In this document: one piece after another, positions 31,711 to 39,871 of the stretch
Layout: each line of letters starts with the position of its first letter
Numbering within the stretch: the stretch's first letter is position 1
Source: an uncultured Ellagibacter sp.
GTDB lineage: Bacteria > Actinomycetota > Coriobacteriia > Coriobacteriales > Eggerthellaceae
Assembly: GCF_934643285.1 (NCBI RefSeq)
Contig: NZ_CAKUBT010000012.1
Span: forward strand, 1-44,706
DNA: 44,706 nucleotides
Reading direction: 5' to 3'
Notes under the pieces: generated by a model
The model's database searches: none
What the model was told of the DNA's origin: nothing
The model's input: the letters and a program-made list of their open reading frames with translations, nothing else
Translations under genes and position numbers: made by a program

Positions 31711-32637
31711 ATGGTCGCACGTCACGCCTCGCCGCTCGAGGCGCTGCTCGTCGACGAGCGCTTCGACGGGGAAATCAACCCATTCGAGCCCATGTCTCGC
31801 CATACCACCTACCGCATCGGCGGGCCGGCACGCTATTTCGCGCGCGTCCACTCGGTGGGCGCGCTCGCGCGCGTGCTCGAGGCGTGCAAAGCCATGGGCG
31901 AGAAATGGTACATCGTCGGCCGGGGCTCGAATCTGCTCGTCGCCGACGAGGGCGTCGACGCGGCGGTCATCGTGCTTGGACGCGACTTCCGCAGCATGCG
32001 CTACGACGAGGAGAAATCGCGCCTCATGCTCGGCGCCGGCGTGCCGCTTTCCGCTGCTGTGCAGGAGGCTTTCCGCCGCTCGCTCGCGGGGCTCGAGTTC
32101 GCAGTGGGCACGCCGGGGTCTGTCGGTGGGGCCTTGCGCATGAATGCCGGCTCTCGAGACGAATGGCTCGGAGCGCGCGTGGAGAGCGTCACCTCGTTCT
32201 CGGCCGAGGGGGGCCTTGTGCGTCGCCACGGCAGCGAGATCGAGTGGGGATATCGCTGCTCGTCGTTTCCCGCCGACGAGATACTGGTCGAGTGCGAGCT
32301 CAACATGGAGCCTGCCGACCCCTTCTACATCAGGGGGAAGATGGAGGCCTCGCTCAAGCGCCGCAAGGCGACCCAGCCACTGCGTCAGCCCTCGTGCGGA
32401 AGCGTTTTCAAGAACCCCGAAGGTGCGTCGGCAGGCGACTTGATCGAGCGTGCGGGGCTCAAAGGTAGTGCCGTCGGCGGCGCGCGCATCTCCGATGTCC
32501 ATGCGAACTTCATTGTGAACACGGGGAACGCGTCGGCCCGCGATGTGTTGTCGTTGATCGAACTTGTCCAGGGGAAGGTAATGGAAGCTTATGGCGTTGC
32601 GCTCAAGCCGGAAGTCAAGCTCCTCGGCTTCGAATAG
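31711..32637 (+). CDS. murB: UDP-N-acetylenolpyruvoylglucosamine reductase MurB
   Basis: Reduces the enolpyruvyl group to lactyl to make UDP-MurNAc, using FAD and NADPH. The 308-residue protein shows FAD-site motifs YRIGGPARYFARV, GRGSNLLVADEG and GTPGSVGGALRMNAGS, and the catalytic Ser in CGSVFKNPEG. The length and lack of the extra Tyr loop fit the shorter type II class common outside enterobacteria. It sits between murC and ftsQ. Its last 47 nt overlap the ftsQ frame. Confidence 0.96.
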   Translation: MVARHASPLEALLVDERFDGEINPFEPMSRHTTYRIGGPARYFARVHSVGALARVLEACKAMGEKWYIVGRGSNLLVADEGVDAAVIVLGRDFRSMRYDEEKSRLMLGAGVPLSAAVQEAFRRSLAGLEFAVGTPGSVGGALRMNAGSRDEWLGARVESVTSFSAEGGLVRRHGSEIEWGYRCSSFPADEILVECELNMEPADPFYIRGKMEASLKRRKATQPLRQPSCGSVFKNPEGASAGDLIERAGLKGSAVGGARISDVHANFIVNTGNASARDVLSLIELVQGKVMEAYGVALKPEVKLLGFE

Positions 32638-33598
32638 GCGTCCCCAAAACGCACCGGCCCCGCGCCCACGGTCCTCTGCGCGTCCACAGTCGTCGCGCAC
32701 GCCGGGCTCGGGCATGCCGCGCTCCGTCCAAGGTGGGCGCGCGGTTGAGGGCGGTTCGGTGCGCTATCGCTCCCGAAGCGTGGGCGACATCGAGCGCGCA
32801 AGCCGCGCCGAGCGCGTGCGCGCAAGCTACCATCGCCATCTTGTGAAGCTTGGGATCGTCCTCGGGGCGATCGCGGTCCTCCTCGCATGCGCCGCGGTCC
32901 TGTACTTCTCGAGTGTCTTCTCGATTGACGAGGTCAAAGTCGAAGGCGTCGAGCACCTCACCCAGTCCGATCTGCAGGCGCTCGTGTCGGTGCCCGAGGG
33001 TGAGACGCTTCTGCGCGTCGATACGAAGGCGATTGAGGACAGCCTTCTGCGCGATGCGTGGGTGAAAAGCGTCTCGTGCAACCGCATCTTCCCCCATACG
33101 CTCCAGATCGTCGTGACCGAGCGCACAGTGGCGGCGGTCGTTGAGGTTCCCACATCGGATGCGAAGTCGACCCAGCCCTGGGCGATCTCCTCGGACGGGA
33201 TGTGGCTTATGGCCATTCCAGACCAGGACACTCAGCTCGGCCAATCGCTCAATCAGCGCATTTACGACGACGCGCAAAACGCGCTCCACATCACCGACGT
33301 GCCCTATGGAACCTCGGCGGAAACCGGGACGAAGTGCACCGACGAGAACGTGAACAACGCCCTCGCGATCGTCTCCGGTATGACGACCGATCTTGCCAAT
33401 CAGGTGAAGACCGTGTCCGCGACAGATGCGGAATCAACGAAGCTCACGCTCGAAAGCGGCGTGGAGATCGCGTTCGGACCGGCCCAGAACATTCGCGAGA
33501 AAGAGCGTGTGTGCCTGCAGATTCTCAACGACAACCCGGGCAAGGTCGCCTACATCAACGTGCGCGTGGTCGATCGCCCGACGTGGCGGTCCTTGTAA
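32591..33598 (+). CDS. ftsQ: Cell division protein FtsQ (DivIB)
   Basis: A bitopic divisome scaffold that works with FtsL and FtsB. The 335-residue protein has an Arg/Ser/Pro-rich cytoplasmic tail (1-83), a membrane helix (about 85-107) and a POTRA domain (about 111-180) beginning FSIDEVKVEGVEHLTQSDLQALV, followed by the FtsQ beta domain with WVKSVSCNRIFPHTLQIVVTER. The chosen ATG lies 47 nt inside murB; the next in-frame ATG (32714) lacks an SD and would remove part of the tail. ftsA is absent: the next gene is ftsZ. Confidence 0.92.
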   Translation: MALRSSRKSSSSASNRRPQNAPAPRPRSSARPQSSRTPGSGMPRSVQGGRAVEGGSVRYRSRSVGDIERASRAERVRASYHRHLVKLGIVLGAIAVLLACAAVLYFSSVFSIDEVKVEGVEHLTQSDLQALVSVPEGETLLRVDTKAIEDSLLRDAWVKSVSCNRIFPHTLQIVVTERTVAAVVEVPTSDAKSTQPWAISSDGMWLMAIPDQDTQLGQSLNQRIYDDAQNALHITDVPYGTSAETGTKCTDENVNNALAIVSGMTTDLANQVKTVSATDAESTKLTLESGVEIAFGPAQNIREKERVCLQILNDNPGKVAYINVRVVDRPTWRSL

Positions 33599-33654
33599 AG
33601 TAGCCCAATAGTGGCACTTTCATGGACTCGGCCGAAGGCCTCGACCCGTGTAAT

Positions 33655-33682
33655 TTGCAATCGAGGTATCATCGTGTACAAT
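33655..33682 (+). promoter_or_regulatory. Internal promoter for ftsZ
   Basis: TTGCAA (33655-33660) and TACAAT (33677-33682) are spaced by 16 nt in the 152-nt ftsQ-ftsZ gap. TG precedes the -10 directly. The predicted start near 33690 gives a leader of about 60 nt that contains the palindrome at 33701-33711. A separate ftsZ promoter is common in bacteria. Confidence 0.65.
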
Positions 33683-33700
33683 AACGCAGGTAAAACTGCA

Positions 33701-33712
33701 CCCACAGTGGGA
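33701..33712 (+). promoter_or_regulatory. CCCAC-A-GTGGG palindrome in the ftsZ leader
   Basis: A perfect 11-bp palindrome followed by A, so the right half reads GTGGGA, the same hexamer as the two boxes in the mraZ promoter. It lies 19 nt past the ftsZ -10. It may be a single MraZ-type site or a small operator; function is inferred. Confidence 0.35.
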
Positions 33713-33750
33713 AACGCAGCATTTTAATCGCAGCAGGTGTGGAGGATACA

Positions 33751-34869
33751 ATGCCAAACACAATAGGTTCCGAGCATTTGGCGGTCATCAAGGTCGTCGG
33801 CGTAGGCGGCGGCGGTACCAATGCCGTGAACCGCATGGTTGAAGCGGGCGTGAAGGGCGTCGAGTTCATCGCCGTCAACACCGACCGCCAGGCTTTGCTC
33901 ATGTCGGACGCCGATAAGACGATCCACATCGGCGACGAGCTCACGCGCGGGCTCGGTGCGGGCGCGAACCCCGAAGTGGGGTGCCAGGCAGCCGAGGAGT
34001 CGCGTGCAGAAATTCGCGAGGCACTCGCCGAGGCCGACATGGTCTTTGTCACCGCTGGCGAAGGCGGCGGCACGGGTACGGGCGCCGCTCCCATCATCGC
34101 AGAAATCGCGCGCGAGGAAATCGGCGCGCTGACCGTCGGCATCGTGACGAAGCCCTTCTCCTTCGAGGGGCGCCTTCGTCGCAACCAGGCCGATCAGGGC
34201 ATCGACTTGCTCTCTCAGAAAGTCGATACGCTCATCGTCATCCCGAACGACCGACTGCTTGAAATCGTCGACAAGAAGACGAGCATGCTCGATGCGTTCC
34301 GCATTGCCGACGATACCCTGCGCCAGGGCATCCAGGGCGTCACCGACCTCATCACCATCCCGGGCCTCATCAACCTCGACTTCGCGGACATCCGCACGGT
34401 CATGAAAGACGCGGGCACGGCGATGATGGGCATCGGCATCGCGACGGGCGAGAACCGTGCGCTCGATGCGGCGCAGCAGGCGACCAACTCCAACTTGCTC
34501 GAAGCGTCCATCGCGGGCGCTTCCCGCGTGCTGTTCTCCATCGCTGGTGGTCCCGACCTCACGCTGACCGAGGTTGACGAGGCTGCGCGCACCGTCGAGG
34601 CATGCGCCGACGAGAATGCGAACATCATCTACGGCCAGATCATCGACGAGTCGATGGGCGATCAGGTTCGCATCACCGTCATCGCCACCGGCTTCAAGAT
34701 GAACGCCCCGCAGCAGTCTTCGCTCGACTTCTCGCGCAAGGATCTGTTCGCGTCGACGGATCCGACCCCGGCGCCGAGCAGCGCTCCGGTTACTTTCTCG
34801 ACCACACCGAGCGCAGGCCGCTTCGCCGACGAGGATTACATTCCTGATTTCTTGAGGCGTCAGCGCTAA
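33751..34869 (+). CDS. ftsZ: Cell division protein FtsZ
   Basis: The tubulin-like GTPase that forms the Z ring. The 372-residue protein has the N-terminal VVGVGGGGTNAVNRMV, the tubulin signature GGGTGTGAA (105-113), the T7-loop region with NLDFADIRTVM, and a short linker leading to the conserved C-terminal peptide DEDYIPDFLRRQR, the docking site for SepF and other partners. GGAGG (33741-33745) lies 5 nt before the ATG at 33751; the GTG at 33739 overlaps that site and is rejected. With no ftsA in the cluster, SepF encoded downstream is the likely membrane anchor. Confidence 0.99.
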   Translation: MPNTIGSEHLAVIKVVGVGGGGTNAVNRMVEAGVKGVEFIAVNTDRQALLMSDADKTIHIGDELTRGLGAGANPEVGCQAAEESRAEIREALAEADMVFVTAGEGGGTGTGAAPIIAEIAREEIGALTVGIVTKPFSFEGRLRRNQADQGIDLLSQKVDTLIVIPNDRLLEIVDKKTSMLDAFRIADDTLRQGIQGVTDLITIPGLINLDFADIRTVMKDAGTAMMGIGIATGENRALDAAQQATNSNLLEASIAGASRVLFSIAGGPDLTLTEVDEAARTVEACADENANIIYGQIIDESMGDQVRITVIATGFKMNAPQQSSLDFSRKDLFASTDPTPAPSSAPVTFSTTPSAGRFADEDYIPDFLRRQR

Positions 34870-34883
34870 GGAGGTAATCGGCC

Positions 34884-35726
34884 ATGGTGGCATCAAGCCT
34901 ACCGTTGCCGCGCCTCGCTGCCCGAACTATCGATTCGATTCCGCTTTTCACCGACGACGCGTTGTATGGCGCGTCGTCGGTTCGTATTGCCTTCACAGGC
35001 CGTGCGGGAGGGGCAAGCGAGGGCGATTACGCAAGCCTTAACTTGGGAACTCATGTTGGTGACGACCGTGACGTCGTCCTCGGGAACCGACGTGCGCTCC
35101 TTTGCGCACTCGGCGAGCCCGATATGCCGCTCGTCGTGCCCAACCAGGTACACGGAACCGACCTGGTGAACATCGAAACGTCCGACCCCGAAACGCTGCG
35201 TGGCATCCAGGATGCCGCGGATGCGGGTACCGATGGGCTCGTTGTTTCCTGCCCTCGCGTTGCTGCGCTCCTCTGCTTCGCCGATTGCGTTCCCGTGATC
35301 ATTGTATCGCCGACGGGGCGTGTGGCGGTGGTCCATGCGGGCTGGCGCGGAGCTGTGGCGCGTATCGCCTCTTCAGCCTGCAAACGCCTTGCCGCTCTCG
35401 ATGCGCGCGAGCTTGGTCATGATGCTCCGGCTCCTTCCGAGTTCAACGCCTATATCGGACCGCATATCTGCGCATCATGCTTCGAGACGGGGCCCGATGT
35501 GGCGCAGCGCTTCGCAAGCGAGATCGGGCCAGGCTGCGTGCCCGATGCGCGCCATGTCGACTTGGAGCAGGCGCTCATCCTCGACTTCGAATCGGCGGGT
35601 CTTTCGCGCGAGCGGATTGCGTCTGCGCACGCCTGCACGAAGTGCGAGCCCGACAGGTTCTTCTCGTATCGTGCGTCGGGCGGCGTATGCGGTCGCCATG
35701 GTGCACTTGCTTTCCGTTCAAGGTAA
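34884..35726 (+). CDS. pgeF: PgeF/YfiH family protein (DUF152, multicopper-like fold)
   Basis: A cytoplasmic enzyme of the YfiH family. Members are linked to peptidoglycan precursor fidelity (PgeF in E. coli) and to purine nucleoside phosphorolysis or deamination in vitro. The 280-residue protein carries the zinc ligands in VPNQVHGTDLV (His), LCFADCVPVI (Cys) and VVHAGWRGAVARI (His), and ends with FSYRASGGVCGRHGALAF. AAGGAGG lies 9 nt before the ATG. Its place directly after ftsZ and before yggS is conserved in Gram-positive bacteria. Confidence 0.94.
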   Translation: MVASSLPLPRLAARTIDSIPLFTDDALYGASSVRIAFTGRAGGASEGDYASLNLGTHVGDDRDVVLGNRRALLCALGEPDMPLVVPNQVHGTDLVNIETSDPETLRGIQDAADAGTDGLVVSCPRVAALLCFADCVPVIIVSPTGRVAVVHAGWRGAVARIASSACKRLAALDARELGHDAPAPSEFNAYIGPHICASCFETGPDVAQRFASEIGPGCVPDARHVDLEQALILDFESAGLSRERIASAHACTKCEPDRFFSYRASGGVCGRHGALAFRSR

Positions 35727-35739
35727 GGAGTTTGTGGCA

Positions 35740-36426
35740 ATGGGAATAGCCGAGCGCTATGAAATGGTCGAAGAGGAACTCGCGCAGGAGTGCGCCCTTG
35801 CGGGCAGGGACCCGAAAGAGGTGCGGCTCATCGCGGTCTCCAAGACGGTCGGCGTCGAGGGCGTGGGGGAGGCGTTCGCTGCAGGTGCGCGGGATTTCGG
35901 CGAGAACCGTCCCGACCAGATCGTCCCCAAGTCGCAGGCGTTCCCCGATGCCCGCTGGCACTTCATCGGCAACATCCAGTCGAGGCGCATCCGCGATATC
36001 GTCGACTCTGCCTCGCTCATTCACTCCGTCTATCAGGAGAAACATGCGCGCAAGATCGACGAAGTCGCCCGTGAGAAGGGCATCGTGCAGGATATCCTCA
36101 TCGAGGTGAACGTCTCGGGCGAGGAAAGCAAAAGCGGAGTCTCGCCCGATGAGGCAGAGGCTCTTGTGGATGTGTGCGAGACGCTTCCCAACGTGTGCGT
36201 GCGCGGGTTCATGACGATGGCCCCGCAAGGCGACTTGGAGATCGCAAGCCGCTGCTTCGAAGGCTTGGCGAAGCTCGCGGAGAAGGTTCGCGCCTCCCTC
36301 CCCGCGCCAAGCGCCGAGGCGTTCGATGAACTTTCTATGGGCATGAGCGAAGATTGGCGAGAGGCGGTTCGTGCGGGCGCTACCATAGTTCGCATCGGAC
36401 GGGCGATTTTCAGCGACTCGTTTTAG
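35740..36426 (+). CDS. YggS family PLP homeostasis protein
   Basis: A single-domain alanine-racemase-fold protein that binds pyridoxal phosphate and helps balance cellular PLP and amino acids. The 228-residue protein has the PLP-Lys region LIAVSKTV, followed by DFGENRPDQIVPKSQ, WHFIGNIQSRRI, the IEVNVSGEESKSG motif and LSMGMSEDWREAVRAGATIVRIGRAIF. AAGGAG (35725-35730) is placed 9 nt from the ATG at 35740; the GTG at 35734 is only 3 nt away. It sits in the standard ftsZ-pgeF-yggS-sepF order. Confidence 0.95.
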   Translation: MGIAERYEMVEEELAQECALAGRDPKEVRLIAVSKTVGVEGVGEAFAAGARDFGENRPDQIVPKSQAFPDARWHFIGNIQSRRIRDIVDSASLIHSVYQEKHARKIDEVAREKGIVQDILIEVNVSGEESKSGVSPDEAEALVDVCETLPNVCVRGFMTMAPQGDLEIASRCFEGLAKLAEKVRASLPAPSAEAFDELSMGMSEDWREAVRAGATIVRIGRAIFSDSF

Positions 36427-36535
36427 GTCGCCTCCTTCCACCCCTGACGTGCGGATAGCACGCAAAGCGGCTTGTAAACGATGCAGGACAACCCACTACT
36501 GGAGCTGCCAGGAAGAAAGGAAACGGAGTTAAGGC

Positions 36536-37504
36536 ATGTTGGACGAACTCAAATCGAAACTCGGCTTCGGCGGCGGTGCCGTGCGCGGTCGCTCGAACGA
36601 CCGGTACGACGACTACGACGATGACTACGGCGACTACGAGGACGATTACTCGGAATACGCTGAATACGCGGACGACTATGCGGACGGTTCCGAAAACGAC
36701 TATGATCCTTACGCCCCGGTAACGACCCGCAGTGCTCGTTCGAATTCCACCATCTCAAACCTGGTGTCCATCAACGACGTGCGCGCCCACTCGCGCGGGG
36801 AGGGCTCATCGAGTACCCCCACGTCCAGCGCGCGCCGCATGACGACGGCGCATACCCCGTATCGCGGTGAGCGAACCACGGTTGACAGCTCGCTGCCCCC
36901 GACGATGACGCCGGAAGGATCGGCCGCCGTTGCGGCAGCCGCTTCGCGTCCGACCCGCTCCGAAGGGCTGAACTCGCTGTTCGAGCCAACGGCGGGCGAG
37001 GCGAAGCCGGCGGGCAAGCATGCGGCGACCACGACCCCGTCCTCGCATATGGGCGTCACGTCCGGTGCGACGAGCGCGTCTGCAGAAGGCTCGCTCGGAG
37101 CCTTCACACGCCAGCCCGCGCAATCGAGCGCTGCCGCGGCAATGAGCGAAACCGCGCGGAAAGCTTCGGCGCAGGCGAGCTCCGCTTACGACCCCCAGTC
37201 CGCTTACGCTCAGGCGCAGGGCGCGCGCTATGTGGCAAAGCGATCGTGCACGGTGCTCAAGCCGGCGAGCTACGGCGAGGTTGAGAAAATCGCCCGGGCT
37301 CTTAAAGGCGGCGATGCGGTCATTCTCGCGCTCCGCAATACGCCCGACTCGCTTTCCAAGCGCATCCTTGATTTCTCCTTCGGCGTCTCGAGCGCGCTCG
37401 ATGCGGGAGTGGAATGCGTCGGGGACAAAGTCTTCGCGATCACGAAGGGCGACGCCTTAACCGACGCGGAGAAGCTTGCGCTTCGAAACCAGGGAGTGCT
37501 GTAA
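36536..37504 (+). CDS. sepF: Cell division protein SepF
   Basis: A membrane-binding partner of FtsZ. The N-terminal amphipathic segment MLDELKSKLGFGG would bind membrane. Residues 24-59 hold ten Tyr among Asp/Glu, spaced mostly 3 or 4 apart. A low-complexity linker (about 60-230, rich in S, T, A) follows. The SepF core is at about 235-322 (VLKPASYGEVEKIARALKGGDAVILAL..RILDFSFGVSSAL). At 322 residues it is roughly twice the length of B. subtilis SepF because of the linker. Given the missing ftsA, it is the probable essential Z-ring anchor. Confidence 0.95.
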   Translation: MLDELKSKLGFGGGAVRGRSNDRYDDYDDDYGDYEDDYSEYAEYADDYADGSENDYDPYAPVTTRSARSNSTISNLVSINDVRAHSRGEGSSSTPTSSARRMTTAHTPYRGERTTVDSSLPPTMTPEGSAAVAAAASRPTRSEGLNSLFEPTAGEAKPAGKHAATTTPSSHMGVTSGATSASAEGSLGAFTRQPAQSSAAAAMSETARKASAQASSAYDPQSAYAQAQGARYVAKRSCTVLKPASYGEVEKIARALKGGDAVILALRNTPDSLSKRILDFSFGVSSALDAGVECVGDKVFAITKGDALTDAEKLALRNQGVL

Positions 37505-37552
37505 CGTGGCGAACATCTCGAGCGTGAAACGCGCAGCTGGGGAGGCTATCTC

Positions 37553-37813
37553 GTGCTGAGCCTGAAATACCTTATCGTATCGCTGTCCGACGTGTACTCG
37601 ATGCTCATCTTCGTGTACGTCATGCTATCCTGGTTCCCGACTGATCGCGGTATCCTCGCCGACATCAACACGGTCCTTGGCAAGATCTGCGATCCGTACC
37701 TCAACCTTTTCAAGAAGTTCATTCCCCCGATTGGAGGAATGGTGGACGTGAGTCCAATCGTTGCGTTGCTTGTATTACAATTTGGTGTAAGACTGCTGAT
37801 AGGCTTGCTGTAA
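37553..37813 (+). CDS. YggT family integral membrane protein
   Basis: A small membrane protein of 86 residues with two hydrophobic segments (about 6-28 and 58-85). The loop contains SWFPTDRGILADINTVLGKICDPYLNLFKKFIPPIGGMVDVSPIV, matching the YggT repeat by its WFP..DPYLN..PPIGG..D.SPIV pattern. The GTG at 37553 has GGGGAGG 7 nt upstream. The function is not firmly known; the gene commonly lies between sepF and divIVA in Gram-positive dcw clusters. Confidence 0.93.
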   Translation: MLSLKYLIVSLSDVYSMLIFVYVMLSWFPTDRGILADINTVLGKICDPYLNLFKKFIPPIGGMVDVSPIVALLVLQFGVRLLIGLL

Positions 37814-37845
37814 AGATGCAGGCTTTGCTGGCGAAGGGAAGATAA

Positions 37846-38652
37846 ATGGCTATCACCTCGGCTGAAATCCACAACCAAAGTTTCTCGATCGACCGCAAGG
37901 GTTACGACGTCGACGAAGTCGATGTGTTCCTCGAGCATGTCGCCGATGAGATTGATAATCTCAACAACCAGATTGCCGACCTGCAGGATCAACTGAACGA
38001 TTCGCGCTTCGACGGGTTCGACACGCCGGCGAAGCCGATTGAGGAAGCCCCTGCCGCTGCGCCGGCGCCTTCGTCTGCTCCGGCTCAGGACTTCTCGCAG
38101 GAACTTGACGAGGCAAACGCACGCATCCGCGAGCTCGAGTCGCAGCTTGAGGAGAAGCAGGCCGACGGCAACGCCATCGCGCAGGCGCTCATCATCGCGC
38201 AGCGCTCCGCTGACGAGATCCTCGCGAAGGCCAACAACACCGCGGCCGAGACCATTCAGGACGCGAAGGACGAGGCTCAGCGCATCATCGACCGCGCCAA
38301 CAACGACAAGCAGGACGTCATCGATGCCATTCGCAAGCTCGAGGACGATCGCGAGGACGCGCGCGAGGAGTATCAGGAACTTCTCACCGACTTCATCAAC
38401 GACGCTTCCCGCAAGCTCGCCGAGATCGGCGGCGGCTCTCAGGCTTCCGTCGCTGCGGCGCACTACGCCGACACCACCGATGCGACGGCACAGGTCCAGG
38501 TTCCCATGAACGCCGAGCCTGTGGCGTATTCCACGCCCCAGACGGGCAACGTCGCCGTGGCGGCGGCAACCCCCATGCCCTCTGCGGTGGAGAAGGACCT
38601 TTCGGGCTTCGGTGACGCCGACGACGACTTCTCCTTCGACGAGCTCGACTAG
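37846..38652 (+). CDS. divIVA: DivIVA-domain polar scaffold protein
   Basis: A coiled-coil protein that gathers at curved membranes and guides wall growth or septum placement. The 268-residue protein begins with the DivIVA lipid-binding domain (MAITSAEIHNQSFSIDRKGYDVDEVDVFLEHVADEID, 1-37), continues into coiled coil (to about 55), a Pro/Ala linker (about 60-85), a second long coiled coil (about 85-190) and an acidic C-terminal tail ending DDDFSFDELD. GAAGGG lies upstream. It is the last gene of the cluster, followed 21 nt later by a strong terminator. Confidence 0.96.
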   Translation: MAITSAEIHNQSFSIDRKGYDVDEVDVFLEHVADEIDNLNNQIADLQDQLNDSRFDGFDTPAKPIEEAPAAAPAPSSAPAQDFSQELDEANARIRELESQLEEKQADGNAIAQALIIAQRSADEILAKANNTAAETIQDAKDEAQRIIDRANNDKQDVIDAIRKLEDDREDAREEYQELLTDFINDASRKLAEIGGGSQASVAAAHYADTTDATAQVQVPMNAEPVAYSTPQTGNVAVAAATPMPSAVEKDLSGFGDADDDFSFDELD

Positions 38653-38673
38653 GGGAATATTCCAAGAAACGCG

Positions 38674-38705
38674 AAAGGGGCAGTTCAAGCGAACTGCCCC
38701 TTTTT
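38674..38705. terminator. Terminator at the end of the dcw cluster, also serves rnpB side
   Basis: AAAGGGGCAGTTC (38674-38686) and GAACTGCCCCTTT (38691-38703) form a perfect 13-bp stem with loop AAGC and a T tract on the plus strand. The symmetrical A/T flanks also allow termination of rnpB transcription on the minus strand. Confidence 0.93.
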
Positions 38706-38737
38706 CATGCCCCGATGCGGGATTTGAGCCTCAAAGT

Positions 38738-39076
38738 GCGAGTGGGTCGATAAGCCGGGTTCTGTCGTTGGGACGGCCATTTATCTCGAACGCGTGTCGC
38801 CACGCGTCTCAAGCACGCAACCCGAGCGCACGGAAGGGCACCGTATCGCGTTCCTATTTGCGCTTGCTCCAGATGGGGTTTACCAAGCCACGCCGTTACC
38901 GACGCGCTGGTGCGCTTTTACCGCACCGTTTCAGCTTTTCCCTCAAGAAGAGGGAGTCTTCTTTTCTGTGGCACTAATCCGTCGGGTCGCCCCGCCCAGC
39001 CGTTAGCTGGCATCTTGCCCTTTGGAGCCCGGACTTTCCTCACGCCTTGCGGCGCGCGACCGTCAGGCCCACTCGC
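38738..39076 (-). ncRNA. rnpB: RNase P RNA, bacterial class A
   Basis: The catalytic RNA that matures tRNA 5' ends. On the minus strand the 5' region has GAGGAAAGTCCGGGCTCC (39041-39024), the most conserved block of RNase P RNA, and the 3' region has ACAGAACCCGGCTTATCG (38765-38748), its hallmark 3' block. The ends pair as GCGAGTGGG with CCCACTCGC (helix P1), which sets the boundaries. The length of about 339 nt is normal. It lies between divIVA and thiN and is read on the strand opposite to both. Confidence 0.95.
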
Positions 39077-39105
39077 GTATAATAGTGTACCACGAGCATG
39101 CTCAA
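39077..39105 (-). promoter_or_regulatory. rnpB promoter
   Basis: On the minus strand TTGAGC (39105-39100) and TTATAC (39082-39077) are 17 nt apart; an overlapping TATTAT (39084-39079) is an alternative -10. The expected start point falls at the predicted 5' end of the RNA. Confidence 0.6.
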
Positions 39106-39129
39106 AGTGACGGAAAGGACAAATCAACC

Positions 39130-39801
39130 ATGGGAACCTGTGCGCTTGTCGGTGCGGTCGACTTCAACGCCGAGCATTTTAAGGCGATGGACGCCGCGGG
39201 CGCCTTCGATTTCGTGATTGCGGTCGATGGTGGGTTTGCGTCCCTCGAGGCAATCGGGCGCGAAGCCGATATGGCGATCGGTGACTTCGATTCCCTTGGC
39301 TATGTGCCCCGGTGCCGTCGCGTGTCGCGCCATCCGGTGAAGAAGGACAAAAGCGACATGGAGCTCGCTATGGAGAAGGCAGTCTTTTGGGACAACCAGG
39401 AGCTCTTCGTCTACGGTGCGCTCGCCAAGCGCCTCGACCACACAATCGCGAACCTGCAGCTGTTCGCACGCTACTCCGAGCAGGGCATCTATGTCACGGG
39501 GGTAGGGGACGACTTCGCGGTGCGCTGCGTCACGGGTCCCGACGTCTTCGAGTTGCCCGAGGGGCTTGATGCAGGTGTGGTGTCGGTGTTCTCGGCGAAC
39601 GACACGGCGCGCGGCGTCATCGAGCGCGGCCTGGAATACTCGCTCGATGACGAGCCGCTTTCCAACCGCACGTCGCTCGGGCTCTCGAACGAGCTTACGG
39701 GAAAGCCGGCGGCGGTGAGCGTCGAGGAGGGTACGCTCTACGTCTTCTATCCGCTTGCGACGGGCGAGGCTGCCGCCGCGCCGTCGCCCGCCACCGTGTG
39801 A
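39130..39801 (+). CDS. thiN: Thiamine pyrophosphokinase
   Basis: Converts thiamine to TPP using ATP. The 223-residue protein shows the family motifs VIAVDGGFASLEAIG, the acidic IGDFDSLG, KKDKSDMELAMEKA and YGALAKRLDHTIANL, followed by the SNRTSLGLSNEL segment of the C-terminal domain. The ATG at 39130 has GGAAAGGA about 10 nt upstream; the longer frame from 39022 runs into rnpB and is rejected. It precedes the TPP riboswitch, so it is not under its control, consistent with salvage of imported thiamine. Confidence 0.95.
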   Translation: MGTCALVGAVDFNAEHFKAMDAAGAFDFVIAVDGGFASLEAIGREADMAIGDFDSLGYVPRCRRVSRHPVKKDKSDMELAMEKAVFWDNQELFVYGALAKRLDHTIANLQLFARYSEQGIYVTGVGDDFAVRCVTGPDVFELPEGLDAGVVSVFSANDTARGVIERGLEYSLDDEPLSNRTSLGLSNELTGKPAAVSVEEGTLYVFYPLATGEAAAAPSPATV

Positions 39802-39849
39802 CGCTTGTCGGCTTTTCGGCGATTGCGCGGCGGGCCTTTCCCGCTGTCG

Positions 39850-39855
39850 TATAAT
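39850..39855 (+). promoter_or_regulatory. Candidate -10 element for the thiC operon
   Basis: A perfect TATAAT lies about 20 nt before the TPP aptamer. The -35 region is poor: TTGCGC at 39823 is 21 nt away, and a small GCGGG/CCCGC hairpin (39830-39844) sits between. Confidence 0.5.
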
Positions 39856-39871
39856 TCGCCTAGCATCTTTG

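Noticed and set aside
29878..32715. A very long open frame on the minus strand opposite murG, murC and murB
   Set aside because: It is a GC-bias shadow of three well-supported genes on the plus strand. It has Arg/His/Ala-rich composition, no recognisable domain and no ribosome binding site.
33632..33646. GGCC-GAA-GGCC hairpin between ftsQ and ftsZ as a terminator
   Set aside because: The stem is only 4 bp with mismatched flanks and no T run.
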